Shown: one piece after another, positions 9,872-16,815 of the stretch
How positions within the stretch are numbered: the stretch's first letter is position 1
Layout: each line of letters begins with the position of its first letter
From: Bacteroidaceae bacterium
GTDB lineage: Bacteria; Bacteroidota; Bacteroidia; Bacteroidales; Bacteroidaceae
Reading direction: 5' to 3'
DNA length: 33,035 bases
Assembly: GCA_017407905.1 (NCBI GenBank)
Contig: JAFQVS010000063.1
Coordinates: 1 to 33,035, forward strand
Notes under the pieces: model-generated
What the model was told of the DNA's origin: nothing
Databases searched by the model: none
Seen by the model: only the letters and a program-made list of their open reading frames with translations
Made by a program: the position numbers and the translations under genes

Positions 9872-9930
9872 TCGGTAGTAATGTGGGCTTTTAAGGCTCG
9901 CTTGTTTTTGTCGATTCCAATATATAAAAT

Positions 9931-10581
9931 ATGAAAGTAGTTGATTTGTCGAAACAGAATACTGTTCTTAATAAGTTTGTGTCCGAGCTGCGCGATGTGA
10001 ATGTGCAGGGCGATAGTATGCGTTTCCGCAGGAATGTGGAGCGTATAGGCGAGATTATGGCATACGAGATTAGTCGCGAGCTCGACTACTGCGAGACGTC
10101 GGTCGAGACGCCGTTGGGATGCTCGCGACAGAGTGTCCCCTCGGATAGTGTGGTGCTTGCCACGATTCTGCGTGCGGGCCTTCCGCTGCACACGGGCTTT
10201 CATAATATCTTCGATGAGGCCGAGAATGCTTTTGTGTCGGCTTATAGAAGATATACCGATGAGGCTCATTTTGACGTGCAGATTGAGTATCTTGCTTCGC
10301 CCCGCCTCGACGGTAAGGCTCTGATGCTTGTCGATACTATGCTGGCAACGGGCAGCAGCGCCTATCTTGGCTATCGTGCCCTGCTGACAAAGGGTGCCCC
10401 CTCGAAAGTAATCCTTGCGGCGGTTATTGCCAGCGAGTATGCCGTCGATTATGTCAGGGAGCATTTTCCCGAGGATACTATCCTCTATTGTGCTGCTGTT
10501 GACCCCTTGCTGAACGAGCATTCTTATATTGTCCCGGGGCTGGGCGATGCTGGCGACCTTTGCTTCGGCCAAAAGGAGTAA
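9931..10581 (+). CDS. upp: Uracil phosphoribosyltransferase
   Basis: Salvages uracil by converting it with PRPP to UMP. The 216-aa protein carries ATILRAGLPLHTGF (about 77-90), the type I phosphoribosyltransferase PRPP loop LVDTMLATGSS (around 132-142) and a C-terminal segment reading PGLGDAGDLCFG that matches the uracil-binding end of the family. Length is close to the usual 208-216 aa. It is monocistronic, with its own promoter and a strong shared terminator. The ATG at 9931 gives the expected N-terminus. Confidence 0.95.
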   Translation: MKVVDLSKQNTVLNKFVSELRDVNVQGDSMRFRRNVERIGEIMAYEISRELDYCETSVETPLGCSRQSVPSDSVVLATILRAGLPLHTGFHNIFDEAENAFVSAYRRYTDEAHFDVQIEYLASPRLDGKALMLVDTMLATGSSAYLGYRALLTKGAPSKVILAAVIASEYAVDYVREHFPEDTILYCAAVDPLLNEHSYIVPGLGDAGDLCFGQKE

Positions 10582-10606
10582 GCGGCTGTTTAAATTCGTG
10601 TGGATA

Positions 10607-10653
10607 AACAATCGACGAGCCTTTTCCTCTGAGGAAAGGCTCGTCGATTGTTT
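10607..10653. terminator. Bidirectional terminator between upp and the TlpA-like gene
   Basis: A long inverted repeat: the left arm 10607-10629 (AACAATCGACGAGCC...) pairs with 10631-10653 over more than 20 positions with at most an unpaired T/A. A-rich and T-rich flanks lie on both sides. It can stop upp on the plus strand and the gene ending at 10679 on the minus strand. Confidence 0.8.
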
Positions 10654-10678
10654 CTGTCTTTGGTGGTGGGAGGGGGTG

Positions 10679-11758
10679 TTATTTCTTCAGCTCCTCGGCA
10701 ACGAATTTCTTCATCGCCTCGCCACGAAGGTCGCGCTTGATGATTGTACCGTCGGGGCCGAACAGTATAATCTGGGGAATACCCTGAATGCCGTAGAGGG
10801 TGGTTGCCTCTTTGCTGTGCGATGCGTATAGCTGGGGGTAGTTGATGCCCTCACTTTCGAGTGCCTTTTTAAACTCGCCCTCTTGGTCCCATACGTTTAT
10901 GCCGAGAACGGTGAATTTCTTTCCTCCGAATTTCTTCTGAAGCTCCTTGAGGTTGGGAATTTCGCCACGGCAGGGACCGCACCAGCTTGCCCAAAAGTCG
11001 GCCAGCACATATTGTCCTTTGCCTACGTAGTCGGATAGCTTGGCGGGGGTGCCGTCGATGTTCTTACCGTCAAAGTCGGTGAACATTGCGCCCTCTTTTG
11101 TGGCCTCAAGGCTCTTGATTGTCTTGCGCTTGTTGTTGACGTCGCGGAATTTCTCGGCATATTTGATGGTGGCTGCTGCCGAGTCGAGTGCCTCGATGCT
11201 GTTGTATTTGTCTATTGTTATTGCAAATATGAAGGCTCCAAAAATGTTGTCCTTGTTCTCCTCGATGGCGGTGGAGTAGAGGCTCATTATCTCGGCGTCG
11301 ATGCTCGAGAGTGCGGTGCGGATGCTGTCCATTCCAACGCCGGCTTGTGTCAGCGCCACGTATGTCTGACGCACTTGGTCTCTCTTCTCGGTGATGCTCT
11401 TTGTAAGCGCTTCGGCTTTGTCGTTCAGACCGCCGTTGTCGATAGAGTGCTCGCCTGTGCCAATGTTTGCAACAACGCCGTTGTCAAGGAATAATACTTG
11501 GCCTCCGCGGCCCATAGTAATGCGCATTGCGCAGGGCTCGGCGAGGGGCTCTTGAGAGCTGAATGTGTATTTGTTGTTGGTAATTACTGCCGAATCGCAG
11601 GGCTGGTCGTCGTTGTTTGGGTCGATTAGGTAAATTGTCTTGCCGTTAAGGGTCGAGTCGGACACTGTTCCGTTGATTGTGTAGCCTGCGGGCGGGGGTG
11701 TTGTGCACGATGCAACTGCGAGCAGAGTGGCGGTTGCGAGTGAGAGGTTCTTTTTCAT
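10679..11758 (-). CDS. TlpA-like thioredoxin-fold lipoprotein with DUF4369-like N-terminus
   Basis: A 359-aa lipoprotein (leader with Cys18 after LLAVAS). Residues about 25-120 look like the DUF4369 beta domain (YTINGTVSDSTLNGKTIYLID). A helical linker follows, then a thioredoxin domain from about 225 with active site WCGPC (Cys260/Cys263) in ADFWASWCGPCRGEIPNL and the cis-Pro stretch IQGIPQIILF. This architecture is common in Bacteroidales as an envelope-anchored thiol-disulfide reductase. The substrate is unknown; roles in cytochrome c maturation or general envelope redox are possible. It ends at the bidirectional terminator shared with upp. No convincing promoter was found in the 101 nt upstream. 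Confidence 0.88.
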   Translation of the reverse strand: MKKNLSLATATLLAVASCTTPPPAGYTINGTVSDSTLNGKTIYLIDPNNDDQPCDSAVITNNKYTFSSQEPLAEPCAMRITMGRGGQVLFLDNGVVANIGTGEHSIDNGGLNDKAEALTKSITEKRDQVRQTYVALTQAGVGMDSIRTALSSIDAEIMSLYSTAIEENKDNIFGAFIFAITIDKYNSIEALDSAAATIKYAEKFRDVNNKRKTIKSLEATKEGAMFTDFDGKNIDGTPAKLSDYVGKGQYVLADFWASWCGPCRGEIPNLKELQKKFGGKKFTVLGINVWDQEGEFKKALESEGINYPQLYASHSKEATTLYGIQGIPQIILFGPDGTIIKRDLRGEAMKKFVAEELKK

Positions 11759-11859
11759 CTGTCTGATATATTAAGGTTAATAAATTCAAATGGGCGTGCG
11801 AATATAGGTTAAATAAACTGAATATTGACACTTTTAATGTAATTTAACGGAATGCGCTG

Positions 11860-12684
11860 CTATTTGTCTAAGCTGATGACTATTTTGCCTATATTTCGTC
11901 CATATTTTCCGGCTTGCTGCACGATGACCTCTTCCCCTGTTTTATTTGTGAGGCGTCGGGGCGTGTCGAAGAGGTCGTGCGAGTGCCCTCCGAGGATTAT
12001 GTCGATGCCGCTTGTTTCGGCGGCTAATTGTGTGTCGCTGTATGTGCCGGGAATGTCCCATCCGAGGTGAGAGAGGCAGATGATAATGTCGCATCCTTTG
12101 CGGCGCAGCTCGTCGGCGCACTCTTGGGCGGCACTGAGGGGCGGGAGGTATCGTACCCCCTCGTAATTCTCTCGCAACACAAGGCCATCGAGCTTTGGTG
12201 ATAGTCCGAAGAGGCCTATCTTTACTCCTGAGCGTTCTATTATGGTGTAGGGCTCGATGAGGCCTTTGCAGGGGGTGTCGCTAAAGTCGAGATTGGCGCA
12301 CAGGAGCGGAAATTCGGCTTTTTCGGCTAAAAGTGCAAGATTGTCGAGCCCAAAATCAAATTCGTGGTTGCCGATGGCGCTTGCATCATAGCCCAAAAGG
12401 TTCATCGCTTGAATCTCGAACATTCCTTTAAAAACATTGTAGTAAAGCGAGCCTTGCGAAAAGTCGCCGCAGTCGAGTAGCAGTGTGCTCCCGGGGGCGG
12501 CCTTTTCGCGCTCCGAGGCGATGAGTGCCGCGCGATTTTCGAGGCCTCCGCCGCCGCTCTTCTCGGGCTCAATGTGGCTGTGCGTGTCGTTTGTGTGCAG
12601 GATGGTTATTGTGTCGCCGCCGGCGCTGCAACCGTGGCACAGAATTATTGCTGCTGCGATTATTGATTGGAGTATCCTTTTCAT
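11860..12684 (-). CDS. Metallophosphatase, N-terminal half of a split 5'-nucleotidase
   Basis: A 274-aa exported protein with a hydrophobic leader and a weak lipobox (LCHGC, Cys19). The calcineurin-like phosphoesterase ligands of UshA-type nucleotidases are present in order: HTNDTHSH (about 29-36), LLDCGDFSQGS, AIGNHEFDFG and GGHSHDLF near the C-terminus. The C-terminal nucleotide-binding domain of single-chain enzymes is absent here and is encoded by the gene immediately upstream (23-nt gap). The pair probably dephosphorylates extracellular nucleotides in the periplasm. The metallophosphatase call is secure; the exact substrate is not. Confidence 0.9.
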   Translation of the reverse strand: MKRILQSIIAAAIILCHGCSAGGDTITILHTNDTHSHIEPEKSGGGGLENRAALIASEREKAAPGSTLLLDCGDFSQGSLYYNVFKGMFEIQAMNLLGYDASAIGNHEFDFGLDNLALLAEKAEFPLLCANLDFSDTPCKGLIEPYTIIERSGVKIGLFGLSPKLDGLVLRENYEGVRYLPPLSAAQECADELRRKGCDIIICLSHLGWDIPGTYSDTQLAAETSGIDIILGGHSHDLFDTPRRLTNKTGEEVIVQQAGKYGRNIGKIVISLDK

Positions 12685-12707
12685 AATTTATGGTGCGGGG
12701 AGGTTCT

Positions 12708-13514
12708 TTATTCGGCTTTTTTGTCGGTGGGTACTATTTTTATTCTATGGTCTATGGTGGCGCTTACGCTCTTACCAGACTTTTCGAGCGAGCTTATGTG
12801 GTTTATCATAAGGTCGCGCAGGGTGATTTTGTACTCTTTTCTGTTGTATCCGTCGGCCAACGTGCCGAGGCCGTCGTTGCCTTGTGCAAGATAGTCGCTG
12901 GTGGCTATGCGATACTCTCTTTTTTGTAGCTCGTCGGGGTCGGTGGGCAGAATCTCGCGGCCCACTTTTGCACTGAGGCATTTTGAGGCTGTGCCCTCGT
13001 CGGTAATCTGAATATGTGCACCGCTTATGGGTTCGCCGCCCTCGCGGGCAATCTCGCCGAATAATTCAAGGAGCTGACGGCCGTTGAGGGTGAGCGTTAC
13101 GAGGGTGTTTTCAAAGGGGAACACATTGTAAATGTCGCCAAAGGTTATTGCACCTTCGGTAATTTCGCTGCGCAGGCCGCCTTTGTTGGTTATTGCAATG
13201 TCGATTTTTTCGTTTGTGTGTCGTCGGGCCTCGGCGAGTAGGGCATCGGCAGCGAAATTCATCAGCGGGCTCTCGGGCGATTTTACCTCTAAGGTCATTG
13301 AGGCGTGTCCGATTATGGGGGCTTTTATGCTGTCAACAGCCTTGCGCCCCTCGGCTATGAGCGTGGCAATGCGGCAGTCGGTGCTTGAGCGTGGGGCTTC
13401 GGTAACGGCAATCGTGCAGCCCTCAATGGTGCTTATCTGCTGCCCTCGGCCACAGCCCGCTGTTGTCAGAATAAGGGTGGCGATGAGTGCGGTGGAGATT
13501 TTCTTCTTTTTCAT
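12708..13514 (-). CDS. 5'-nucleotidase C-terminal domain lipoprotein
   Basis: A 268-aa lipoprotein (Cys21 after LTTAG). From about residue 70 it matches the 5'-nucleotidase C-terminal domain: MNFAADALL, DIAITNKGGLRSEI with the substrate-loop GGLRS, FGDIYNVFPFENTLVTLTLNG and a late SDYLAQGNDGLG segment that corresponds to the nucleotide-stacking region of UshA. It lacks the metal-binding phosphoesterase domain, which is the next gene on this strand. Being first in the pair, it lies under a TAAATTTG -7 box at 13544-13537. Both genes appear as separate lipoproteins rather than one polypeptide. Confidence 0.88.
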   Translation of the reverse strand: MKKKKISTALIATLILTTAGCGRGQQISTIEGCTIAVTEAPRSSTDCRIATLIAEGRKAVDSIKAPIIGHASMTLEVKSPESPLMNFAADALLAEARRHTNEKIDIAITNKGGLRSEITEGAITFGDIYNVFPFENTLVTLTLNGRQLLELFGEIAREGGEPISGAHIQITDEGTASKCLSAKVGREILPTDPDELQKREYRIATSDYLAQGNDGLGTLADGYNRKEYKITLRDLMINHISSLEKSGKSVSATIDHRIKIVPTDKKAE

Positions 13515-13536
13515 ACGGCGGGGAATATTTCGGCCT

Positions 13537-13544
13537 CAAATTTA
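13537..13544 (-). promoter_or_regulatory. -7 box of the split 5'-nucleotidase operon
   Basis: On the minus strand TAAATTTG matches TAnnTTTG exactly, 23 nt upstream of the start codon at 13514. No TTTG was found at the -33 position, so the assignment is tentative. Confidence 0.4.
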
Positions 13545-13635
13545 CATTTTTATTATATAATATTGTGTGTCTCAGTCTCGCAATTTTTGTTTTTTATCGT
13601 AAAAATGGGCGTATTCCCAAAAATATTCCTCTCTT

Positions 13636-13669
13636 TTTGAGCCCGTTAAGAAAAAAATATTTATCTTTG
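13636..13669 (+). promoter_or_regulatory. Bacteroidota-type promoter of rplS
   Basis: TTTG at 13636-13639, a 22-nt spacer and TATCTTTG at 13662-13669. The -7 box is exact and the spacer is slightly long. It implies a leader of about 80 nt before rplS. Confidence 0.6.
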
Positions 13670-13676
13670 CAGCCGC

Positions 13677-13754
13677 TTCCGGCGTAATCGCTGTCAAGGA
13701 AGAGTAACTTGATATGTTGCGTAGGAGAAACAACAATTAAAAAAAATCAAAAAA
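13677..13754 (+). promoter_or_regulatory. rplS 5' leader with possible hairpins
   Basis: The transcript leader can form TTCC (13677-13680) with GGAA (13698-13701), or alternatively CAAG (13695-13698) with CTTG (13708-13711), plus a GTTG/CAAC hairpin ending near 13734. Mutually exclusive pairings suit an autoregulatory ribosomal-protein leader. L19 leaders are known in some other bacterial groups, but I cannot confirm membership. Confidence 0.25.
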
Positions 13755-14105
13755 ATGGATTTAATTAAAGTTGCTAAAGAAGCATTTGCTACTGACGTTA
13801 AGCGCGAGATGGAGTTTCACCCCGGTGATACAGTAACAGTAGCTTACAAAATTATTGAGGGTACTAAGGAGCGTATCCAGATGTATCGCGGTGTTGTTAT
13901 CAAGATTGCCGGCCACGGTAACGAGAAGCGTTTCACCGTTCGTAAAATGTCGGGTACAGTAGGTGTTGAGCGTATCTTCCCCTTGAACTCGCCCTCTATC
14001 GACAGCATCACCGTTAACAAACGCGGTCGTGTACGTCGTGCTAAGCTCTATTATCTTCGTGCCCTCACAGGTAAGAAGGCTCGTATCAAAGAGATTAAGG
14101 GCTAA
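13755..14105 (+). CDS. rplS: 50S ribosomal protein L19
   Basis: A 116-aa ribosomal protein of the large subunit, located near the 30S-50S interface. Recognisable family blocks are [13 protein letters not shown], a [13 protein letters not shown] stretch, [21 protein letters not shown] and [20 protein letters not shown]. Length is normal. It is monocistronic here, not next to trmD or rimM, with its own promoter and a strong terminator directly after it. Codon use is typical of a highly expressed gene. Confidence 0.97.
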   Translation: MDLIKVAKEAFATDVKREMEFHPGDTVTVAYKIIEGTKERIQMYRGVVIKIAGHGNEKRFTVRKMSGTVGVERIFPLNSPSIDSITVNKRGRVRRAKLYYLRALTGKKARIKEIKG

Positions 14106-14126
14106 GCCATCTTGTAAAAAGAGAAA

Positions 14127-14170
14127 TAAAAATGGCACTTTCTGCAAGGAAAGTGCCATTTTTATTTTTG
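14127..14170 (+). terminator. Terminator of rplS
   Basis: A near-perfect 16-bp inverted repeat (TAAAAATGGCACTTTC at 14127-14142 with its complement at 14149-14164) encloses a 6-nt loop. The right arm ends in T-rich sequence. It begins 21 nt after the rplS stop. Confidence 0.9.
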
Positions 14171-14183
14171 CTGCTCGGCGGCA

Positions 14184-14201
14184 CATAATTAGCTGCTCAG
14201 T
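14184..14201 (+). repeat. 18-nt direct repeat, left copy
   Basis: CATAATTAGCTGCTCAGT. It matches 17 of 18 positions with CATAATTAGCAGCTCAGT at 14652-14669. The pair brackets the 450-bp hairpin-rich non-coding segment and could be an insertion footprint. Confidence 0.6.
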
Positions 14202-14651
14202 AACAAAAAAAGTGTGGCTGAAATAATTCTATTTATCACCCTCTCGGAATGCTCGTGCGGCTATTCTCTCTTTCACTTTATACTTTAGGACTTACTTTTT
14301 TTCTGAAAAAAAGTAAGCAAAAAAAACTGCACCTAAAGAAATTGTCGCTGGGCCTCCTTTGCTCGTGAGGCAACGATGCGCTCACTCGGTCGGAGGCCCA
14401 GCTTGTCATTTCGGTTTACGATTGTTTTAAGGGTGCTGCGGACCGCCCTCACTTAGTCGCTTGCAAACAAGCGTCTAAGTAGCGGTTAAACATACCTCGC
14501 ACTTTTTCCTTAAAACAATCGAACCTACATTGAATTTCTTTTTTATGGTGCAATAAATTAAAAGTTACCTTTTGTGCGTATTATATGCAGCTGCTCTTGA
14601 AAGCGAGAAAATCGCTTATTGATTCCTCTCTACAATAAATTTCTATTGAGC
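14202..14651. other. Hairpin-rich non-coding segment containing repeat copy A
   Basis: This is the bulk of the 559-bp gene-free gap between rplS and the DUF2007 gene. No credible reading frame is seen. It holds a 12-bp stem with a 3-nt loop (14291-14317), an 11-bp stem GCTGGGCCTCC (14347-14357 with 14392-14402) containing an inner GTGAG/CTCAC pair, and a 14-bp stem CGATTGTTTTAAGG (14419-14432 with 14508-14521). The last encloses a CTTAG-T-CGCTTG hairpin (14452-14479). A small AAGCGA/TCGCTT hairpin lies at 14601-14617. The sequence from 14453 to 14600 recurs inverted at the window's end. Confidence 0.7.
14453..14600 (-). repeat. 148-bp interspersed repeat, copy A
   Basis: This sequence, read on the minus strand, aligns without gaps to 32888-33035 on the plus strand with 6 mismatches in 148 positions. 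Identity fades just beyond 14600. On the other side it may continue past 14453, because the window cuts copy B there. It is non-coding in both places. Confidence 0.85.
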
Positions 14652-14669
14652 CATAATTAGCAGCTCAGT
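14652..14669 (+). repeat. 18-nt direct repeat, right copy
   Basis: CATAATTAGCAGCTCAGT, the partner of 14184-14201. It overlaps the last codons and TGA stop of the DUF2007 gene. Confidence 0.6.
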
Positions 14670-14916
14670 TGAATGGGTTGCACTCCAGACGGCTATCTTT
14701 TATGAGCAATGCGGCCGCCTCTTCGTCGCAGGCGTTGACAAGCACCCACACCTCGCCGCCCAATGTGGCGTAGGGCGACGTTACGGCCGAGAGGGTGTCG
14801 TTTTCTATCATACAATTTATGTGGTTCGACTGTAAAAGCCCTTGAACAATCTGCGCCTCCCACAGATTGCCGTTAAACACTCGTACCAGATGATTCTGCG
14901 GAATATTACCTTTCAT
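14665..14916 (-). CDS. DUF2007-like small protein (putative signal-transducing protein family)
   Basis: An 83-aa soluble protein with no signal peptide. The pattern LVRVFNGNLWEAQIVQGLLQSNHINCMIEND followed by GEVWVLVNACDEEAAALLI matches the DUF2007 fold, a small ferredoxin-like domain related to PII-type proteins. Its function is unknown. It stands alone, downstream of the divergent frr region. Unusually for this phylum, the start codon is preceded by an AGGAGG sequence at 14927-14922, five nt before the ATG. Its stop codon lies inside the 18-nt direct repeat that borders the non-coding element. Confidence 0.82.
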   Translation of the reverse strand: MKGNIPQNHLVRVFNGNLWEAQIVQGLLQSNHINCMIENDTLSAVTSPYATLGGEVWVLVNACDEEAAALLIKDSRLECNPFN

Positions 14917-14920
14917 ATAT

Positions 14921-14930
14921 ACCTCCTTTT
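14921..14930 (-). promoter_or_regulatory. Consensus Shine-Dalgarno sequence before the DUF2007 gene
   Basis: On the minus strand the sequence AAAAGGAGGT is followed by ATAT and then ATG at 14916. GGAGG sits at the ideal distance. Other genes in this window show no comparable site, as expected where the anti-Shine-Dalgarno is sequestered in Bacteroidota ribosomes. Confidence 0.6.
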
Positions 14931-15069
14931 TGGTGATTAAACAATTTGTGAGGGTGGTTAGTTGTCTATGCTGTTGCGAATGTAAGCATTATTGCAGGAA
15001 TTGGTGAGCCCGCTGAAATATTCTATTGTTAAATAAAGTTAAAATAGAGCGTGCTTCGCGCATTATCTA

Positions 15070-15077
15070 TATTTTTG
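15070..15077 (+). promoter_or_regulatory. -7 box upstream of frr
   Basis: TATTTTTG matches TAnnTTTG exactly, about 105 nt upstream of frr. No clear TTTG was found 19-22 nt further upstream, so this is a probable but incomplete promoter for the frr-rsgA pair. Confidence 0.4.
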
Positions 15078-15183
15078 CGATAGTATGCAATTTGTGTCGC
15101 ATATTAGCGAGATAAGGTCGGTGCCGCGCCTCGCAGTGCGTCGATTGCTGTGTAAAAGTATTAAACTAAAATATTGAAATATT

Positions 15184-15744
15184 ATGTTAGACGTTAAAGT
15201 TTGTCTCGGCGAGGCCGAAGAGATGATGGAGCTTGCAATTTTGCACCTCGAAGAGGAGTATTCACATATTCGCGCGGGAAAGGCTAACCCTCACCTGCTC
15301 GACTGTGTACGTGTAAACTCGTACGGTTCCGAGGTTCCCATCAACAATGTGGCCACAATCACGACTCCCGACCTTAGGACTATTTCAATTAAGCCGTGGG
15401 ACAAGAGTATGTTCAGCGCCATTGAGAAGGCTATCATCGACTCGCCCGTGGGCATTATGCCTGCAAACAACGGCGAGGTGATAATCGTGGCTATTCCCCC
15501 GCTCACCGGCGAGCGTCGTCAGCAGCTTGTGAAGCAGTGCGCGCGCGAGCTCGAAACGGCAAAGATAAGCATCCGCAATGCTCGTCGCGACTCAATCGAC
15601 ATTCTCAAAAAGTCGGTTAAGGACGGCACGCCCGAGGACGTGGCAAAGGATGGCGAGGAGAAATTGCAGAAGGTTCACGATAAGTATATCAAAAAGGCCG
15701 AAGAGCTCTTTGCCGACAAGGAAAAAGAGATTATGACCGTATAA
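15184..15744 (+). CDS. frr: Ribosome recycling factor
   Basis: With EF-G it splits post-termination ribosomes. The 186-aa protein has the family's hallmark HIRAGKANPHLLD (near 35-47), VPINNVATITTPDLRTISIKPWD (domain II and hinge) and the long C-terminal helix with ERRQQLVKQCARELETAKISIRNARRDSIDILKK. Length is normal. It precedes rsgA by 14 nt, so two ribosome-related genes are likely co-transcribed. The ATG at 15184 gives the usual N-terminus. Confidence 0.97.
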   Translation: MLDVKVCLGEAEEMMELAILHLEEEYSHIRAGKANPHLLDCVRVNSYGSEVPINNVATITTPDLRTISIKPWDKSMFSAIEKAIIDSPVGIMPANNGEVIIVAIPPLTGERRQQLVKQCARELETAKISIRNARRDSIDILKKSVKDGTPEDVAKDGEEKLQKVHDKYIKKAEELFADKEKEIMTV

Positions 15745-15758
15745 AAGTCGGGGGCATC

Positions 15759-16691
15759 GTGCAAGGAACCGTAATAAAGAGCGCGGGCAGTGTCTATGAG
15801 GTGCGCTGCCCGGACGGCGCTGTCGTAGAGTGCAGGGTAAAGGGCAATTTCCGACTAAAGGGGATAAAGAGTACTAACCCAGTGGCCGTGGGCGACTATG
15901 TGAAAGTGAGCCTGCGCGAGGATGGTACGGCCTACATTGTCGATATTATGCCGCGCAAGAATTATATTGTGCGCAAGGCCTCGAACCTCTCGAAGCAGTC
16001 GCACATTCTGGCGGCCAACCTCGACCTGTGCTTTCTTGTGGTAACGATAAGCCATCCGGCAACATCTACCACATTCATCGACCGCTTCCTTGCCTCGGCC
16101 GAGGCCTATCGTGTGCCTGTTGTGCTGATTTTTAATAAGATAGACCTTTACACCGACGAAGAGCGTGCCGAGCTCGACTATCTTGTGGCGCTGTACGAGA
16201 GTATAGGATACAGCTGTCTGAGGGTGTCGGCGGTGGATGGCACGGGCGTTGACGAATTGCGCTCGATGATGCACGGAAAAGTGTCGCTTCTTGCAGGAAA
16301 CTCGGGCGTTGGAAAATCGAGCATCGTTAATGCAATATCGCCCTCTGTGGCGGCAAAAGTGGGCGAAATTTCGCGCATACACGACACGGGTATGCACACG
16401 ACAACATACACCGAGATGTTCGAGCTTATGCCCGGGAGCTATCTTGTGGATACTCCGGGAGTTAAGGGTTTCGGCTCTTATAATATGGAGGTCGAGGAGA
16501 TTGCTCACTATTTTGTGGAGTTTTTCGAGCTATCTAAGAATTGTAAATATGGCAATTGCACTCACACGCACGAGCCGGGATGCGCTGTGCTCGCGGCGTT
16601 GGAAGAGGGGCGGTTGGCGCCGTCGCGTTATCAGTCGTACCTCAGTATGCTTGAGGATAAGGACGAGGGAAAGTATCGTGCGGCCGAGTAG
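15759..16691 (+). CDS. rsgA: Ribosome small subunit biogenesis GTPase RsgA
   Basis: A circularly permuted GTPase that checks late 30S assembly. The 310-aa protein begins with a GTG codon at 15759, giving MQGTVIKSAGSVYEVR, the start of the OB-fold domain (1 to about 70). The GTPase motifs occur in permuted order: G4 NKID (126-129), G1 GNSGVGKSS (180-188) and G3 DTPG (231-234). A C-terminal zinc motif follows with Cys262, Cys267, His269/271 and Cys275. It lies 14 nt after frr and is followed by a strong terminator. No nearer ATG gives an intact OB fold. Confidence 0.95.
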   Translation: MQGTVIKSAGSVYEVRCPDGAVVECRVKGNFRLKGIKSTNPVAVGDYVKVSLREDGTAYIVDIMPRKNYIVRKASNLSKQSHILAANLDLCFLVVTISHPATSTTFIDRFLASAEAYRVPVVLIFNKIDLYTDEERAELDYLVALYESIGYSCLRVSAVDGTGVDELRSMMHGKVSLLAGNSGVGKSSIVNAISPSVAAKVGEISRIHDTGMHTTTYTEMFELMPGSYLVDTPGVKGFGSYNMEVEEIAHYFVEFFELSKNCKYGNCTHTHEPGCAVLAALEEGRLAPSRYQSYLSMLEDKDEGKYRAAE

Positions 16692-16754
16692 GGTTTTTAC
16701 CCTGTCTCTGAGTGGCTTTTGCTGCTCTGTTGTACGGGGCTCGTTTGCGAGTAT

Positions 16755-16790
16755 AAAAAAGCTCAGCACCCTCTGGGTGCTGAGCTTTTT
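16755..16790. terminator. Bidirectional terminator between rsgA and asd
   Basis: A 16-bp perfect stem (AAAAAGCTCAGCACCC, 16756-16771, with 16775-16790) encloses a 3-nt loop. The T run on the plus strand and the A run at 16755-16760 (T on the minus strand) allow it to serve both convergent genes. Confidence 0.9.
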
Positions 16791-16815
16791 GTTGATTGTT
16801 ATCTGTTGAGCGCTT

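Larger units (their letters stand above)
9531..9930. other. Divergent intergenic region pckA-upp
   Basis: This 400-bp AT-rich stretch has no gene. It carries the pckA promoter on the minus strand near 9629-9660 and the upp promoter on the plus strand near 9839-9871. The roughly 180 bp between the two promoters is T/A-rich. I see no clear inverted repeat that would be an operator. Confidence 0.6.

Noticed and set aside
9769-10611. 280-codon minus-strand frame opposite upp
   Set aside because: It lies entirely over upp and its promoter; upp motifs are complete on the plus strand, and this one shows no family.
14202-14651. A hidden transposase or peptide gene in the 450-bp segment
   Set aside because: No reading frame of useful length with a plausible start is seen on either strand; hairpins and repeats dominate.
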